A stretch of 64,000 nt of DNA, from positions 1-64,000 of the forward strand of contig LT649241.1 in the NCBI GenBank assembly GCA_900128395.1. The letters run 5' to 3'. Below the pieces are notes generated by a model, which saw only the letters and a list, made by a program, of their open reading frames with translations, did no database searches and had not been told where the DNA came from. A program made the position numbers and the translations under genes. The first letter of the stretch is position 1. Each line of letters begins with the position of its first letter. Positions 10,340 through 21,185 of the stretch are shown in pieces. This stretch comes from Stramenopiles sp. TOSAG23-2. Taxonomy: Eukaryota; Sar.

Positions 10340-10520
10340 GGTACTAATTTAGTATACTAATTTATATATATTTGATAGGAAGATCTTGGATATTACAAAA
10401 AATCCAAAAATATCCAATAGTTATTTTGATGAATATACTAAGAATATCCGATTGTTTGTGTAATATCCAATACCTCTCTATCAAATATATATAAAATAGT
10501 ATACTAAATTAGCACTTAAA
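10340..10520. repeat. Palindromic MITE-like element
   Basis: Arms 10340-10379 and about 10477-10517 are inverted copies with few mismatches, built around TTAGTATACTAATTT and TTTGATAGG. Inside is a second, weaker inverted pair around GGATATTACA / TGTAATATCC. The outer motif (TAGTATACTA followed by TTGATAGG) is shared with the larger palindrome at 36.9-37.1 kb, suggesting related non-autonomous DNA elements. It occupies the gap between the phosphoesterase and MORN genes. Confidence 0.65.
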
Positions 10521-10825
10521 TTATACCCGGTTTTGAAATTCCACGAACAATAATCCTCCTCCTATAAATCTTATAATTTTACAAGGATAAATATAAATAT
10601 ATATTCATTCCGACGAAGAATTAAAATTATTTTATTAATAAATGTGCACATGTAGGTTCCATATAAGAATCGCATCTAATTAGAAATGAGAATAAATATA
10701 TATCTACATAATATAAATTTATTGATTATATAATACCGGAATACTGGAATAATTAAAAAGCACATACTTCACACAATAATCAATACTTCTACTACTTCCT
10801 TTATCTAAAAATAAACAAAACAATT

Positions 10826-13081
10826 ATGCAGGAAGTGGAAATCCTACAATACATACCGAGCAATATAAAGAAAGGTGGCTCGCCTCCTCCTCCTGGTGGA
10901 AAACTTACCAACCGGTTAAATTTGGACATACGATTTCCCTATCTCGAGCCGGATGGCACGAGGGTGTTCACCGTCCCATTACTAATGAGCAGTGAGTGGG
11001 AAGAGGGTCCCTGTGTAAAGAAATTCATAGGTTTTACTTGCAAATATTTTCTTCTTTCTATGTTGATGATGGGTTTTATTTTTTATATCTTCGTATACGC
11101 AGTGCATGTAGAAACGGAAATAGAAAATCATATCAGGTGGTATGGGAGCGGTAGGGGAATTTTAAAAAACGTTGGTTACTACATCACCCCCGTTGCTTCC
11201 GCAGCGAGATCATTGTATGATGTGACTATGTTAGAAAAAGAGTTAAGAAATCCCGATGTCGATGTGAATAGCGGTTTTAGTTGGGGACCAAACGGAGTGC
11301 TTGGAACGGTTTCTCCGCTCGGTGTGGCCGTACAGAGTGGCAATAGTGAAGGCGTATCAATACTCGTGAAAGACAACAGAACAGACCTCGAGTATCCTGC
11401 GTTTACCTTTTTAGGTGGAACGCTTTACACTTCGAACCCGCTATTGTTGGCCATCGAGAGACAGAACACAAAAATTGTTCAACTGCTTCTTGCAGCAGGT
11501 TCAAATCCAAATTATGGATTTGATGCTTATTTTTCACTGTTTAAAACAACGCCATTAATTCAAGCAGTTATGCTTAAGCGAGGCAATACCCGCTTGGAGA
11601 TGTTAAACTTATTACTCGATCATGACGCTGAAGTGAACAAGCCAGCGAGTGTTGGAATTTTTGGTTGGTGCTCCGTATTGAATCAGGCCTTGATGGATGA
11701 TGCTCCGCCAGAGGTGATTAAATTGTTGCTTGACAAAGGCGCAAACCCTAACTTAGGTTCTAATTTGTTTTGGAGTATCCAGAAATCTCCACTTGCAATG
11801 GCGAAATCACCAGAGGTGACAGAACTGTTGCTTCAAGCAGGTGCAAATCCTCGTGGGGGAACTTGCTTCGGTTATATATCGTGCAACTCTAAGGTTGATC
11901 GAACATCTGATGAAACAATTCTTCAAAAGTTTGCAGATGTAGGAGTGTTTCCTACTACCCACTCTGTGGCAAATTGGGTTTCCTGGGTTTTACTTCTCAC
12001 CTTCAAGATAGGGTTGGGCTTAATATTCACTATTGGTTTCATTTATGGTTTCATTTATAATTTCCAGGTCTTTATTAATCTATATATGTCGTGCATATAT
12101 TCTATATGTCGGTTTTTGGTGTTCACAATTTGTGGTTTGCCGTTAATAATGCTTTATAATGTTATTGGCAATATTTATATCGCTATATTTAAAGTAAATT
12201 TATTTACACTGACGGATATTTTGAACAAAATAAAAAAATTTCAAACAATAATACAACAATTTTTATATGCTTTCATAGTTGCACTGATTTCGTGGGTTTG
12301 TAAAGATGCTATATTCGAAAAGTTAGGATTACGAAATTGGGTTAGTATTTTCATTTTTGTAATTCACCTTGTTGTAATTCACCTGATTTACTCGGTTGCT
12401 ACTTGTTGTTGCTACTTGATTTACTCGGTTGCTACTCGTATTTTACCATCGTGTTCCAAGAAAGATATAATTGCAACGGGTGATGACGAAAACGAAACAA
12501 CGATATCCGATCTTAATTTTGGATGGGCTAATGGTAGTTCGTATGATGGTGAATGGAAAGATGGCAAGAAACATGGAAAAGGTAAATGGAATTCTTCTTG
12601 GGCTAATGGTGACGTGTATGATGGTGAATGGAAAGATGGCAAAAAACATGGAAAAGGTAAATTTTTTTGGGCTAATGGTAGTTCATATGATGGTGAATGG
12701 ATAGATGGCAAGAAACATGGAAAAGGTTTTTCTTGGGCTAATGGAGACATGCATAATGGTGAATGGAAAGATGGCAAGAAACATGGAAAAGGTACATATA
12801 CTTCTATATTTGGCACGTATAATGGTGAATGGAAAGATGACAAGAAACATGGAAAAGGTAAATTTACTTTTAATCCTCGGATTTGGCCTATACCCCCTGT
12901 GTATGATGGTGAATGGAAAGATGACAAAATACATGGAAAAGGTAAATTTACTGATTCTAATGGAAACATGTATGATGGTGAATGGAAAGATGGCAAGAAA
13001 CATGGAAAAGGTAAAACTTCTAGGGCTGATGGTTATGTGTTTGGTGAATGGGAAGATGGCAAGGAAATATCCATGATGTAG
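10826..13081 (+). CDS. TM-ankyrin-TM-MORN repeat protein
   Basis: The 751-residue membrane protein has an N-terminal transmembrane helix (about 72-92) and an ankyrin region (about 150-350; LLLAIERQNTKIVQLLLAAGSNPN, LLLDHDAEVNKPA, LLLDKGANPNLG, LLLQAGANP). These are followed by several hydrophobic segments (about 383-410, 415-440, 450-470, 485-510, 515-545). The C-terminal half of the tail has about eight MORN repeats (consensus YDGEWKDGKKHGKGK) from about residue 575. MORN repeats commonly bind phospholipids or organise membrane contacts, as in junctophilins; a tethering role is inferred. The N-terminal half uses visibly more GC-rich codons than the second half. MORN units are nearly identical at DNA level, a sign of recent repeat turnover. 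Confidence 0.75.
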   Translation: MQEVEILQYIPSNIKKGGSPPPPGGKLTNRLNLDIRFPYLEPDGTRVFTVPLLMSSEWEEGPCVKKFIGFTCKYFLLSMLMMGFIFYIFVYAVHVETEIENHIRWYGSGRGILKNVGYYITPVASAARSLYDVTMLEKELRNPDVDVNSGFSWGPNGVLGTVSPLGVAVQSGNSEGVSILVKDNRTDLEYPAFTFLGGTLYTSNPLLLAIERQNTKIVQLLLAAGSNPNYGFDAYFSLFKTTPLIQAVMLKRGNTRLEMLNLLLDHDAEVNKPASVGIFGWCSVLNQALMDDAPPEVIKLLLDKGANPNLGSNLFWSIQKSPLAMAKSPEVTELLLQAGANPRGGTCFGYISCNSKVDRTSDETILQKFADVGVFPTTHSVANWVSWVLLLTFKIGLGLIFTIGFIYGFIYNFQVFINLYMSCIYSICRFLVFTICGLPLIMLYNVIGNIYIAIFKVNLFTLTDILNKIKKFQTIIQQFLYAFIVALISWVCKDAIFEKLGLRNWVSIFIFVIHLVVIHLIYSVATCCCYLIYSVATRILPSCSKKDIIATGDDENETTISDLNFGWANGSSYDGEWKDGKKHGKGKWNSSWANGDVYDGEWKDGKKHGKGKFFWANGSSYDGEWIDGKKHGKGFSWANGDMHNGEWKDGKKHGKGTYTSIFGTYNGEWKDDKKHGKGKFTFNPRIWPIPPVYDGEWKDDKIHGKGKFTDSNGNMYDGEWKDGKKHGKGKTSRADGYVFGEWEDGKEISMM

Positions 13082-13310
13082 ATGTGTAGAGAACCCAGGC
13101 ACATTATTAATTACAGAGTACAATTTAATTATTATTTCGTAAAACATGAAAACATGCGCAAGATTTGGAAAGTATTCAAAAAAAAATGAAACGATGTGCT
13201 GGTTGCAAGGTTGCAACATGCCGTGTTTAATCCATCTAGATGGGTATATTGATACGATTTAATTACGAACGGTTCATATGATAGCTACTCGCTCCGCTCC
13301 TCGATCCGCT

Positions 13311-13637
13311 GTCACTAATTAAAACGATACCTATATTGATTTTTTTAAATAGCATTGTATTCGCTCGATCCTCTCACTAATTAAAACGATACCTATATTG
13401 ATTTTTTTTAAATATAGCATTGTATTCGCTCGATCCTGTCACTAATTAAAACGATACAATATTGATTTTTTTTAAATAGCATTGTATTCGCTCGATCGAT
13501 CCTGTCACTAATTAAAACGATACACTATATATATATTGATTTTTTTAAATAGCATTGTATTCGCTCTCGATCCTGTCACTAATTAAAACGATACACTATT
13601 GATTTTAAAAAATAGCATCTATATAGCATTGTATTCG
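13311..13637. repeat. Tandem array, five ~62-71 bp units
   Basis: Five imperfect units begin near 13311, 13373, 13438, 13504 and 13575. Each contains CACTAATTAAAACGATAC, then ATTGATTTTTTTAAATAGCA, then TTGTATTCGCTCGATCCTGT. Lengths vary by small insertions such as ATATATAT and CGAT. It fills most of the 13.1-13.86 kb gap and lies within 230 bp of the next ATG. Confidence 0.9.
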
Positions 13638-13863
13638 AAGATAATATACACATCCCCCTATCAGATTTTGTATTATTATTTTTTTTACGTATATCGCTCT
13701 CACACTATGTGTAAAGAGGGAGAATCAATCCAGCAATTTGATGATTATTCATAGAAAAAGAATGAACATATACAAACAAACAACAAACATACAAAAACAT
13801 ATACACTATAAAGTTACCACTACATGTATGTATGTATATATATGAATTACATAAAACACGAGC

Positions 13864-14715
13864 ATGGATTCTGACATAATTAATACCACTATAAATCCAC
13901 GGCCGAATAACCCGTTCAACGTTGGCGCGATGGAAAATAATTTACCATTAATATTAGAAACCATTGAAGCGTGTAAAATAAATAATGATAATAATAATTA
14001 CAATATCAATTCCAGGAATATGGTAGGACAAACTCCTTTGTACATAAGTGTCATGCAAAATAATGTTGATATGGTAAGGGTACTATTAGAAAACGGTGCT
14101 TTGGTTGATTCAGTGGTTAAAGATAGTGGCGACACATCACTTGGTCTTGCAACACGGAATAAATATAATGACATTGTAAATATACTTGTAAATAAAGGTG
14201 CAAAAATAAATAGACAAATTGGTGATACTGGCGATACTGTATTGCATCGCGCAACTTATAAAAATTATCCTGAATTATTAGATTTATTTTTAAATAATGG
14301 AGGGGATGTAAATGTAAAGAATAAACGTGGGTATACGCCCCTGCATATAGCAGCTAGAAATGACCATGAACATATAGCACGTTATTTAATTGAAAATGGT
14401 GCTCATGTCAATGCTATTGATAAATATTTGTCAACACCTTTGCATTGTGCAGCTTATTGGGGTAATGAAAAAACATTAAAAGAATTATTGAAAAATGGTG
14501 GTATATGTGAGATGAAAAATAATAAATTAATGTCTGTATATGATGTTGCAAAAGATGAAAAGCGTGAAAAATGTATGTACTTAATTCATTTATATTTAAG
14601 CGAATGGTATTATAAACGACCTGTATATTTAATATTGAAACGTTATGGTGAAATGTTTGATACAGATATGAGTCATTTAGAAAGGTATGTGATAGAATAT
14701 TTAGTTGGTGCATGA
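13864..14715 (+). CDS. Ankyrin-repeat protein
   Basis: The 283-residue soluble protein has about five or six ankyrin repeats from residue ~20 to 225. Clear signatures are GQTPLYISVMQNNVDMVRVL, DTVLHRATYKNYPELLDLFL, GYTPLHIAARNDHEHIARYL and STPLHCAAYWGNEKTLKELL. The C-terminal ~60 residues are helical and rich in Tyr/Leu with no recognised domain. No signal or membrane segment is visible. It is presumably a protein-interaction scaffold; partners are unknown. Confidence 0.85.
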   Translation: MDSDIINTTINPRPNNPFNVGAMENNLPLILETIEACKINNDNNNYNINSRNMVGQTPLYISVMQNNVDMVRVLLENGALVDSVVKDSGDTSLGLATRNKYNDIVNILVNKGAKINRQIGDTGDTVLHRATYKNYPELLDLFLNNGGDVNVKNKRGYTPLHIAARNDHEHIARYLIENGAHVNAIDKYLSTPLHCAAYWGNEKTLKELLKNGGICEMKNNKLMSVYDVAKDEKREKCMYLIHLYLSEWYYKRPVYLILKRYGEMFDTDMSHLERYVIEYLVGA

Positions 14716-14827
14716 TGGGTGTGAATCCATATCATAATTATGATAAATATGATAAAAATAAATATTAAAATGTATATCTCAATATCATATTGATTTTTAT
14801 TAAAATACGCGAGTCGCGTAAAATATT

Positions 14828-15874
14828 TTATTGCTCCATTTCTCCCCCTTCTCCTTCCCCTTCTCCCTCTTCTACCATTTCATTTGCTTCTTCTATTATA
14901 TCATCTGGTATATCACCTGGTCGAACACTCATACGTTTATATCTCTTATTTAATTGTTTCGAATTTTTAATTGCATGATGAGTTTCTTTATATACATGCG
15001 TGACTTCACTTGGATTGCCACTACATGCCATTTTTAACATTTCCGCTGGTTTATTAATTGGATTTAATAAACTTAATAATTGTTTGGTAGTACTTAGAAC
15101 GCCAAAAAATTCAGGAAAATGTATTTTCTTATCCTTTGCTTGATCAAAATGTTTGAAAATTTCATTAACTAATTCTTTATATTGTCCTTCCATACTATCT
15201 ATCATTGTATCAACTTTTTCATCTATATTTTTTTTCAATCGATTTTCTAATTCTGGATCAACTTGTCTACCTAATTTTTCAACCATTTTTTTCGCACTAT
15301 CGAAACTACGTTTCTTTATAAAATCTTTACAACAAACTATATAGAAATGATTTCGCATGCAATATTGATTCAGATCTTTTTTCGTGATATATTTTGTAGT
15401 ATCATTGCATATTGAATCAAATATAAATTGCATCAATATGTGATCATTATCTGAGTTTAATAATATATTGGCGCCAAGTACGAAATCCTCTATATATATT
15501 CTTCTTTTTTTCATGTTTTTAAAATCTTCAATGGCATAACCTCTTGCACCATCAACTTTTTTTGATAAGAGTAAAAATAATATTTTACAATATTGCTCAT
15601 TTACTTCTTGATCGGCTTTATTATCAAATTTTGATGTTAACGATAGTTTTCGAAGATAATCATTCTTTGGCATATCAAGTAAACAATGTGTAAATTTTTG
15701 CAGTGATAGATAATTTTTTTTCCTTTGTGCATCATTTAACGCGTGTGCTGCAAATATTTTACGTATATTTGATAAATCAGTATTTGTAAATGAAGTTCGT
15801 TTATCATATGTCTCAATAAATGTTTCTTCATCATCTAAATATTTTGCATCGCCTTTTGCAATATCTTGCCCCAT
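14828..15874 (-). CDS. EF-hand-like, probably N-myristoylated protein
   Basis: The 348-residue protein begins MGQDIAKG, a good N-myristoylation context. Its organisation resembles recoverin/calcineurin-B-like proteins: paired helix-loop-helix regions around residues 30-75, 115-185 and 225-260. Most loops are degenerate. The best is DQAKDKKIHFPEF, which has Asp at position 1, Asp at 5, Ile at 8 and Glu at 12 but lacks an acidic residue at position 3. Calcium binding is therefore doubtful. The C-terminus is acidic and Gly-rich (GEGEGEGGEMEQ). Membrane-associated regulatory role inferred. Confidence 0.6.
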   Translation of the reverse strand: MGQDIAKGDAKYLDDEETFIETYDKRTSFTNTDLSNIRKIFAAHALNDAQRKKNYLSLQKFTHCLLDMPKNDYLRKLSLTSKFDNKADQEVNEQYCKILFLLLSKKVDGARGYAIEDFKNMKKRRIYIEDFVLGANILLNSDNDHILMQFIFDSICNDTTKYITKKDLNQYCMRNHFYIVCCKDFIKKRSFDSAKKMVEKLGRQVDPELENRLKKNIDEKVDTMIDSMEGQYKELVNEIFKHFDQAKDKKIHFPEFFGVLSTTKQLLSLLNPINKPAEMLKMACSGNPSEVTHVYKETHHAIKNSKQLNKRYKRMSVRPGDIPDDIIEEANEMVEEGEGEGEGGEMEQ

Positions 15875-16202
15875 CGTGTTGTTGTTTTAGTATAAACTAT
15901 TATATTATTGAACGTGTTGGATTGTTGTATATTTATATATATGTGTTTATATACTTTTATTAATGATATAATGTATAGATATTTAATATAATATATATAT
16001 ATTAATCGATCTATAGCAGGTAAATAGTACCTTGTATTATATACATACAGGTAATATTGAAGTGTGACGCAAAAACAAAATAAAATATGAAATTTTTTTT
16101 TTAATGACTCTATTATGTATAAATATATTATGATACGAACGTAATAAAGAATAGACTTTTTCTCTTCTTCTCTCTTATAAGCTTAACATCTCTCTCCCAT
16201 CC
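15875..16202. other. AT-rich intergenic region
   Basis: Short AT repeats and homopolymers between the EF-hand-like gene start and the 3' end of the tubulin cofactor gene. No motif recognised. Confidence 0.5.
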
Positions 16203-19200
16203 TCACAACCCACCATGCATTTCATTTACTAAACTTTGATAACCTGTATCTTTCTTTTCTTCATCTTTAAATTTTTGCGTTGCATTTCTTTGTGCTAAAT
16301 CAAACGACATGGTTGTATCTTTCTCAATTTCTAACAAACCATATAATTGATCACGGATTTCCACTGCACTTTCATGATCTAATTCTGCCCAACTTGTTTC
16401 TACTAATAATGTAATTGCTTCATCACCTTTTTCTTCATCATCAGGCATAATGACATCTTCATATGTTAATGTTGCTGTATATAATTCTTGCGATGAACGT
16501 GCACGTACGATAGGATACGGATGTCCAATCATTGATAAAATGCATACGACAGCTTGTGTACATATTGGTTTATCGTAATTTAAAAATCCAAGCAAAACTT
16601 CTAAACCAGCCAACAAACGCATTGGTTTACGCGTGCGTTGTATCAATTTTTTAACGTAATCAAACATGTTTGTGAAAAATTCTGTTTTACTAGGATCAAT
16701 TGTATCAAAAACACCATGTTTCAATAACATGGCAATTGATTTCAATGTTGGTATGATTAAACGTTGTCCACCAACACTTAAAACTTTGTACAAATTGTCT
16801 GCAAGAATGTACAAATCTTTAACTTTTCCAGCTCTGCTTTTCTCTTTTCCATATTGCAAAAGTGCATTACGTGCACTACGAGATCCAGTTTCATTTACAT
16901 CACCTGCAGAATGGACTAGACCACATATTACATCAAAGCGATAACAATCCACATCAAGCATTTTCACGACACGCGGATAAATTAAATGCGGCAATGCATA
17001 ACGTGCTTCTTGTTTTGCGCTTACAACTTCAATTAATTCTGATCGAAATGGAATATTATTCACTTCCGGATTTTTACAATGTAATAAATCTTCTAAATTT
17101 TCCCCTGCACATTCTCTTACAGAATCAATTTTTTCAGCCAACTGGCGTAAAATGCCACCTATTACTCTAGAGGAAACTTGCGGAGAGTAAAATCGCTTGC
17201 TATCACTACCATCCGACACAGTCTTGTCACCTGTTGATACCGTTTCTCTTTCGCCTGTAACATTTAATTGATTTACCTGGTTAATCAAATCTTCTGGCAT
17301 TCTTTCATCTAATGCTGGCAAAACGGTAGCATTGTTGTTTGTATTATTGATATTGTTCTCTTCACCTTCCTCATGTGGGCCTAAACCAACATCACGGCGT
17401 ATGATAGCTCTTAAAACTTTAGGTAAACTCTTCATAGCGCTAACTCGTACCCATGATCCGCAATCACCACGTGTATCTGCCGCATAATCATATAAACCAC
17501 CAATAACAGCTTCAAATAAACGACTTAATTGATCATCCGACATCTCAATAGCACTTTCATGACACATATCACCAAGTGCTCGAACGGCATTTCGCCTAGT
17601 TTCAGCATCTTTCTCATGCGGTAGATGACCTACTTTACTAGCTGCAATGATAGTACTTAAAACTCTTTCAAAAACGTCAGGGTTATATTTTGCATATCGT
17701 CGATATGGCAATACACCAAGCCCCAGGACATAACCTCTTCTAGCACCTGGATTATCATCATCCCTCATTATATCACAATACTTCACTGGAAAGCGTTCTA
17801 TGTCCTCATCTAATGTTTTTTGCCATTCCGTATCTTCGCCACTTTCAGGATCTTTCTTTGGCATCACTACGAAATATTGCTTTGTCATAGCTTTCAATGC
17901 ACCAACAGCTGCTTCTGATATTTCAATATTTGGATGTTTCAAGCATTCATCGATCGTTTCAACCATACGCAATTGTGCACGTCTTGACAGCTCATGCTTT
18001 GCCAATGCCATGCATTCCAACAATCTACATGCAGCAGCGCGCATGATTTCACCACCACGACCCCGGTACAAACGTGCCTTTTCAATTTTCGGCACTAAAT
18101 TACGAATCGTTTTCATAACATCCGGGCTTAATGTAATCGTTGCAATTTTTGATAATACTAGTATTAATTCTGCTACTAAAATTGTATTACCATGACGAAT
18201 CAACAAATCACTACGATTTAAACATCGTTTCATCGCATCCGGTAATATTTTTTCTGCGAAATAGGTAGGATCCAACGGTGCAATCTTTGCCAACGTTGCT
18301 GCCGTTAATGCCCGCATACCAACATCCCAATGCATTAACTTGGCACTTGCTAAATGATCTACTAAGGAACGGCGATATTCATCATAACCAGCAATAAATG
18401 GACCTAGATCCATGTATGCATGTTGACGATTACCTAATGCAAAATAATCCGCTTTCGTTATAATTTCGATTCCATGAACAAAATTTTCATGTCCTTGACG
18501 ACCAACATTTTCTTGAAATGCAGCAGAGGCAGCACGTCTACAGTTAACCTCGCGATCAAACAAAGCGGTAATAAGCATCCCTCTACTTAAATCCAATACG
18601 TGTGGTCTTAAAACGTCTGGCGCGTATGCTCTTGCAAATGCCCAGCAGACATAACATGCCGCATCACGTACATGGCTTCCAACACTATGTCTACCGCGCC
18701 TGACATCATATACAAGAGCTTTTAGAACCACAGGGACTACTTCTGGCAGGCGCTCTGGTACCAAAAGGCCACGACGAGCTAATTCAGCAAGTGCTAAGCA
18801 ACCACCATGCCATGCACCATCACCTTCACCATCTGAAAATAAATTTAATACTTCACCCACAACATCGTCAGCAAAGTCACGTGGCAATCGTCCTGTAATT
18901 CTACCAATACCCTTTGCAGCTGACCAACGTACAACAGTATCTTTATCTCGTAAACCAATCAATAATTGTTCAATAACTTCTTCCATTTCCTCTGGTACAT
19001 CATCATCGGAATCTTCATCATCATCGTCCTCCTCCTCCTGCTCTTCCTCCTCGCCATCTTCCTTTTCAGCTAATTTTGCTTCCGTTGCAGCTTTTACACC
19101 GGCACGACTTAAATTATCCAATAAAGAACGTTGTCCTCGTTGATATCTCCATTTCACTAAACGTGGAGGCATATATTGCAAACCGATTCGTTGGGATAAT

Positions 19201-20360
19201 TTCATAGTCAATTTACGTTGTAAAGTACTTGCTTTATTCGTTGTTAATGCCTCTGCTGCTACATGCATGCATTCCGCTACCAATGGTATTCTACCTTCCA
19301 GTCGATCACGATGTCCATGTTTAAATATCATTACCAATGTAGTTAATACACCAGTTGATAAAAATACACGTCGTCCAGGACCACCCGGTACAGATGCACC
19401 TACATTGACAGAATTATGTCTAATATTGCTACCAACAATTGTCCCTGAACCACCAACAGTCATATGGCTAGTGGATGGACCCCATGCCAAGGAAATACCG
19501 GCTTGTACAGCGCCACTAATGACTGAATTGGACCATTGTAAGAATTCAGTTAAATATTTAGCTTCCATATCTGGTCTTGTTAATAACTTTGAAAGGCAAA
19601 CGGCAGCTGCATCACGTGTTGGACCTGGATCACCAAGGTAATGTTTACATAGACTAACCATACCTTGTATTAAACCTTCATCCTCGTTCCTGTAATTATC
19701 GTTTCCTAACGTAGAATCAATAGTTGTTAAATCAAATGGTACCATGACTAACATTGATAACCACAATAACAAAACATACCGTGTTTCCCATGTGGTGTAA
19801 TCATTTTGATCTTGTGATAATAATATATGCATTGTTGGCTCTACGTCTTGTACTTCTACTGGCATAAGGCGAATGACACGTTTATAACCACGTACTTTGC
19901 ATAAGCAATAAATAATTTGAAAAATACGATGCAAACTTGGGCTAATAAAACGTTGATATGGAAAGCCACCAGGAGTCCCATCTTTAGCAGTAGGCGATCT
20001 AGAACTACTATTTTTCTTTTGGATGTAAATTTCTCGTTTTTTAATAACTTGACGCACGCATTCCATAAGTGGATTTACCATATCATTTAAACTTGGATCT
20101 AAAATAGCAGATTCTTCTTGATATTTATCAAAAATTTTAAACAACTGATCTTTTTTCTCCGTATCAATTGGACCACGCACTTGTTCATCTTCTGTTATAG
20201 CACTATTATCAACAGGCGCTTCAATGGATGACTTGCAAATCTCATGGATTAATTTTAATACTTCACCCCTTTCTTTGAAAAAGGTTGATTCTGATTTGAC
20301 AACAGGTGTCTCAAACGTCTCTGACGTCTTTTTCGTATCATCTTGAACAATAGCAGCCAT
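16203..20360 (-). CDS. TBCD: Tubulin-folding cofactor D
   Basis: The 1385-residue protein is built entirely of HEAT/armadillo-type helical repeats, with the layout and segments of tubulin-specific chaperone D. Examples are the N-terminal region with YTTWETRYVLLLWLSMLVMVPFDL, the central RDKDTVVRWSAAKGIGRITGRLP, GRHSVGSHVRDAACYVCWAFAR, FDREVNCRRAASAAFQENVGRQG, and the C-terminal tubulin-cofactor domain. It is longer than typical family members (about 1200) mostly because of a Glu/Asp-rich linker near residues 435-460 and an Asn-rich insertion near 1000. TBCD holds beta-tubulin and assembles or disassembles the alpha/beta heterodimer with cofactors C and E. The gene is uninterrupted and somewhat less AT-rich than its neighbours. 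Confidence 0.93.
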   Translation of the reverse strand: MAAIVQDDTKKTSETFETPVVKSESTFFKERGEVLKLIHEICKSSIEAPVDNSAITEDEQVRGPIDTEKKDQLFKIFDKYQEESAILDPSLNDMVNPLMECVRQVIKKREIYIQKKNSSSRSPTAKDGTPGGFPYQRFISPSLHRIFQIIYCLCKVRGYKRVIRLMPVEVQDVEPTMHILLSQDQNDYTTWETRYVLLLWLSMLVMVPFDLTTIDSTLGNDNYRNEDEGLIQGMVSLCKHYLGDPGPTRDAAAVCLSKLLTRPDMEAKYLTEFLQWSNSVISGAVQAGISLAWGPSTSHMTVGGSGTIVGSNIRHNSVNVGASVPGGPGRRVFLSTGVLTTLVMIFKHGHRDRLEGRIPLVAECMHVAAEALTTNKASTLQRKLTMKLSQRIGLQYMPPRLVKWRYQRGQRSLLDNLSRAGVKAATEAKLAEKEDGEEEEQEEEDDDDEDSDDDVPEEMEEVIEQLLIGLRDKDTVVRWSAAKGIGRITGRLPRDFADDVVGEVLNLFSDGEGDGAWHGGCLALAELARRGLLVPERLPEVVPVVLKALVYDVRRGRHSVGSHVRDAACYVCWAFARAYAPDVLRPHVLDLSRGMLITALFDREVNCRRAASAAFQENVGRQGHENFVHGIEIITKADYFALGNRQHAYMDLGPFIAGYDEYRRSLVDHLASAKLMHWDVGMRALTAATLAKIAPLDPTYFAEKILPDAMKRCLNRSDLLIRHGNTILVAELILVLSKIATITLSPDVMKTIRNLVPKIEKARLYRGRGGEIMRAAACRLLECMALAKHELSRRAQLRMVETIDECLKHPNIEISEAAVGALKAMTKQYFVVMPKKDPESGEDTEWQKTLDEDIERFPVKYCDIMRDDDNPGARRGYVLGLGVLPYRRYAKYNPDVFERVLSTIIAASKVGHLPHEKDAETRRNAVRALGDMCHESAIEMSDDQLSRLFEAVIGGLYDYAADTRGDCGSWVRVSAMKSLPKVLRAIIRRDVGLGPHEEGEENNINNTNNNATVLPALDERMPEDLINQVNQLNVTGERETVSTGDKTVSDGSDSKRFYSPQVSSRVIGGILRQLAEKIDSVRECAGENLEDLLHCKNPEVNNIPFRSELIEVVSAKQEARYALPHLIYPRVVKMLDVDCYRFDVICGLVHSAGDVNETGSRSARNALLQYGKEKSRAGKVKDLYILADNLYKVLSVGGQRLIIPTLKSIAMLLKHGVFDTIDPSKTEFFTNMFDYVKKLIQRTRKPMRLLAGLEVLLGFLNYDKPICTQAVVCILSMIGHPYPIVRARSSQELYTATLTYEDVIMPDDEEKGDEAITLLVETSWAELDHESAVEIRDQLYGLLEIEKDTTMSFDLAQRNATQKFKDEEKKDTGYQSLVNEMHGGL

Positions 20361-21185
20361 TATTCTGTTTTAAATATTTTGAAAAAATCAAAAAAAAAAA
20401 AAAAACAAAGAAAGGATGCGTTTTGGAAGAAGAATATGGATGGTTGATCTTTGTATATATGTATGTATATATTGAGCTATGATATAATATATATATACGT
20501 GTGAGTGATAATAATATCTTACTATGAAACAGATGAAATACAAATATTATATATTGTCTTCTATTTGTATTGATATGTTTGAATGTATTCTATATATTGA
20601 ATATATATGATGTATTAGGTTCTTTTCAATTATTATATTATAATAATTGAAATAATTAGCATGCAATTAGTGTGGCGGAGGAAGGAATTATTTTGAAATG
20701 GTTTTTTTGCCAGTCAGCAGTCCGGGTTTCGGTTTGGTGATTTAGTATAGGAATAGCATTTGTTATAATTTAACGCTGTGTCTATGCTATCCTACCCTTA
20801 GCTAACACTACAAAAGGCATAACAGGGGGTAGCATTTCTCGGCCATTCTAGTTCTTAGTGTTTAAGGGTTTTGCGAGTGTGTGTAGAATCTAAATCTCTC
20901 CTAAAAATGCTGAAATTATAGAAGAATTTAAATTAGCACGGCAGAGGTACTAAATCATACTTAAGCTTACTTTTTAATATTGAATATTGGATACACTACT
21001 AGTATCATATACTTATATTAAGATATTTATGGGAGATGTGTGTGAGAGAGAGAGAGATCTAGAAACAAATAACAAAAATAGAAATTCATTTATTGATTTT
21101 AACACGCTGGTTTATTTATATAATCGGATAGACCTATATACAATATTGATAATAAAATACGACACTATATACGTATTATATATAA
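20361..21185. other. Long AT-rich intergenic region
   Basis: Contains an A20-class run just upstream of the cofactor D start, (AT)n tracts, and a slightly GC-richer stretch (about 20690-20900) without a coherent reading frame. A short frame at 20987-21211 overlaps the next gene start and is not supported. Confidence 0.45.

Noticed and set aside
12421-13219. Long minus-strand frames rich in Phe/Pro/Ser opposite the MORN repeats
   Set aside because: They are the complement of the repeated MORN codons; the repetition keeps the opposite frames open.
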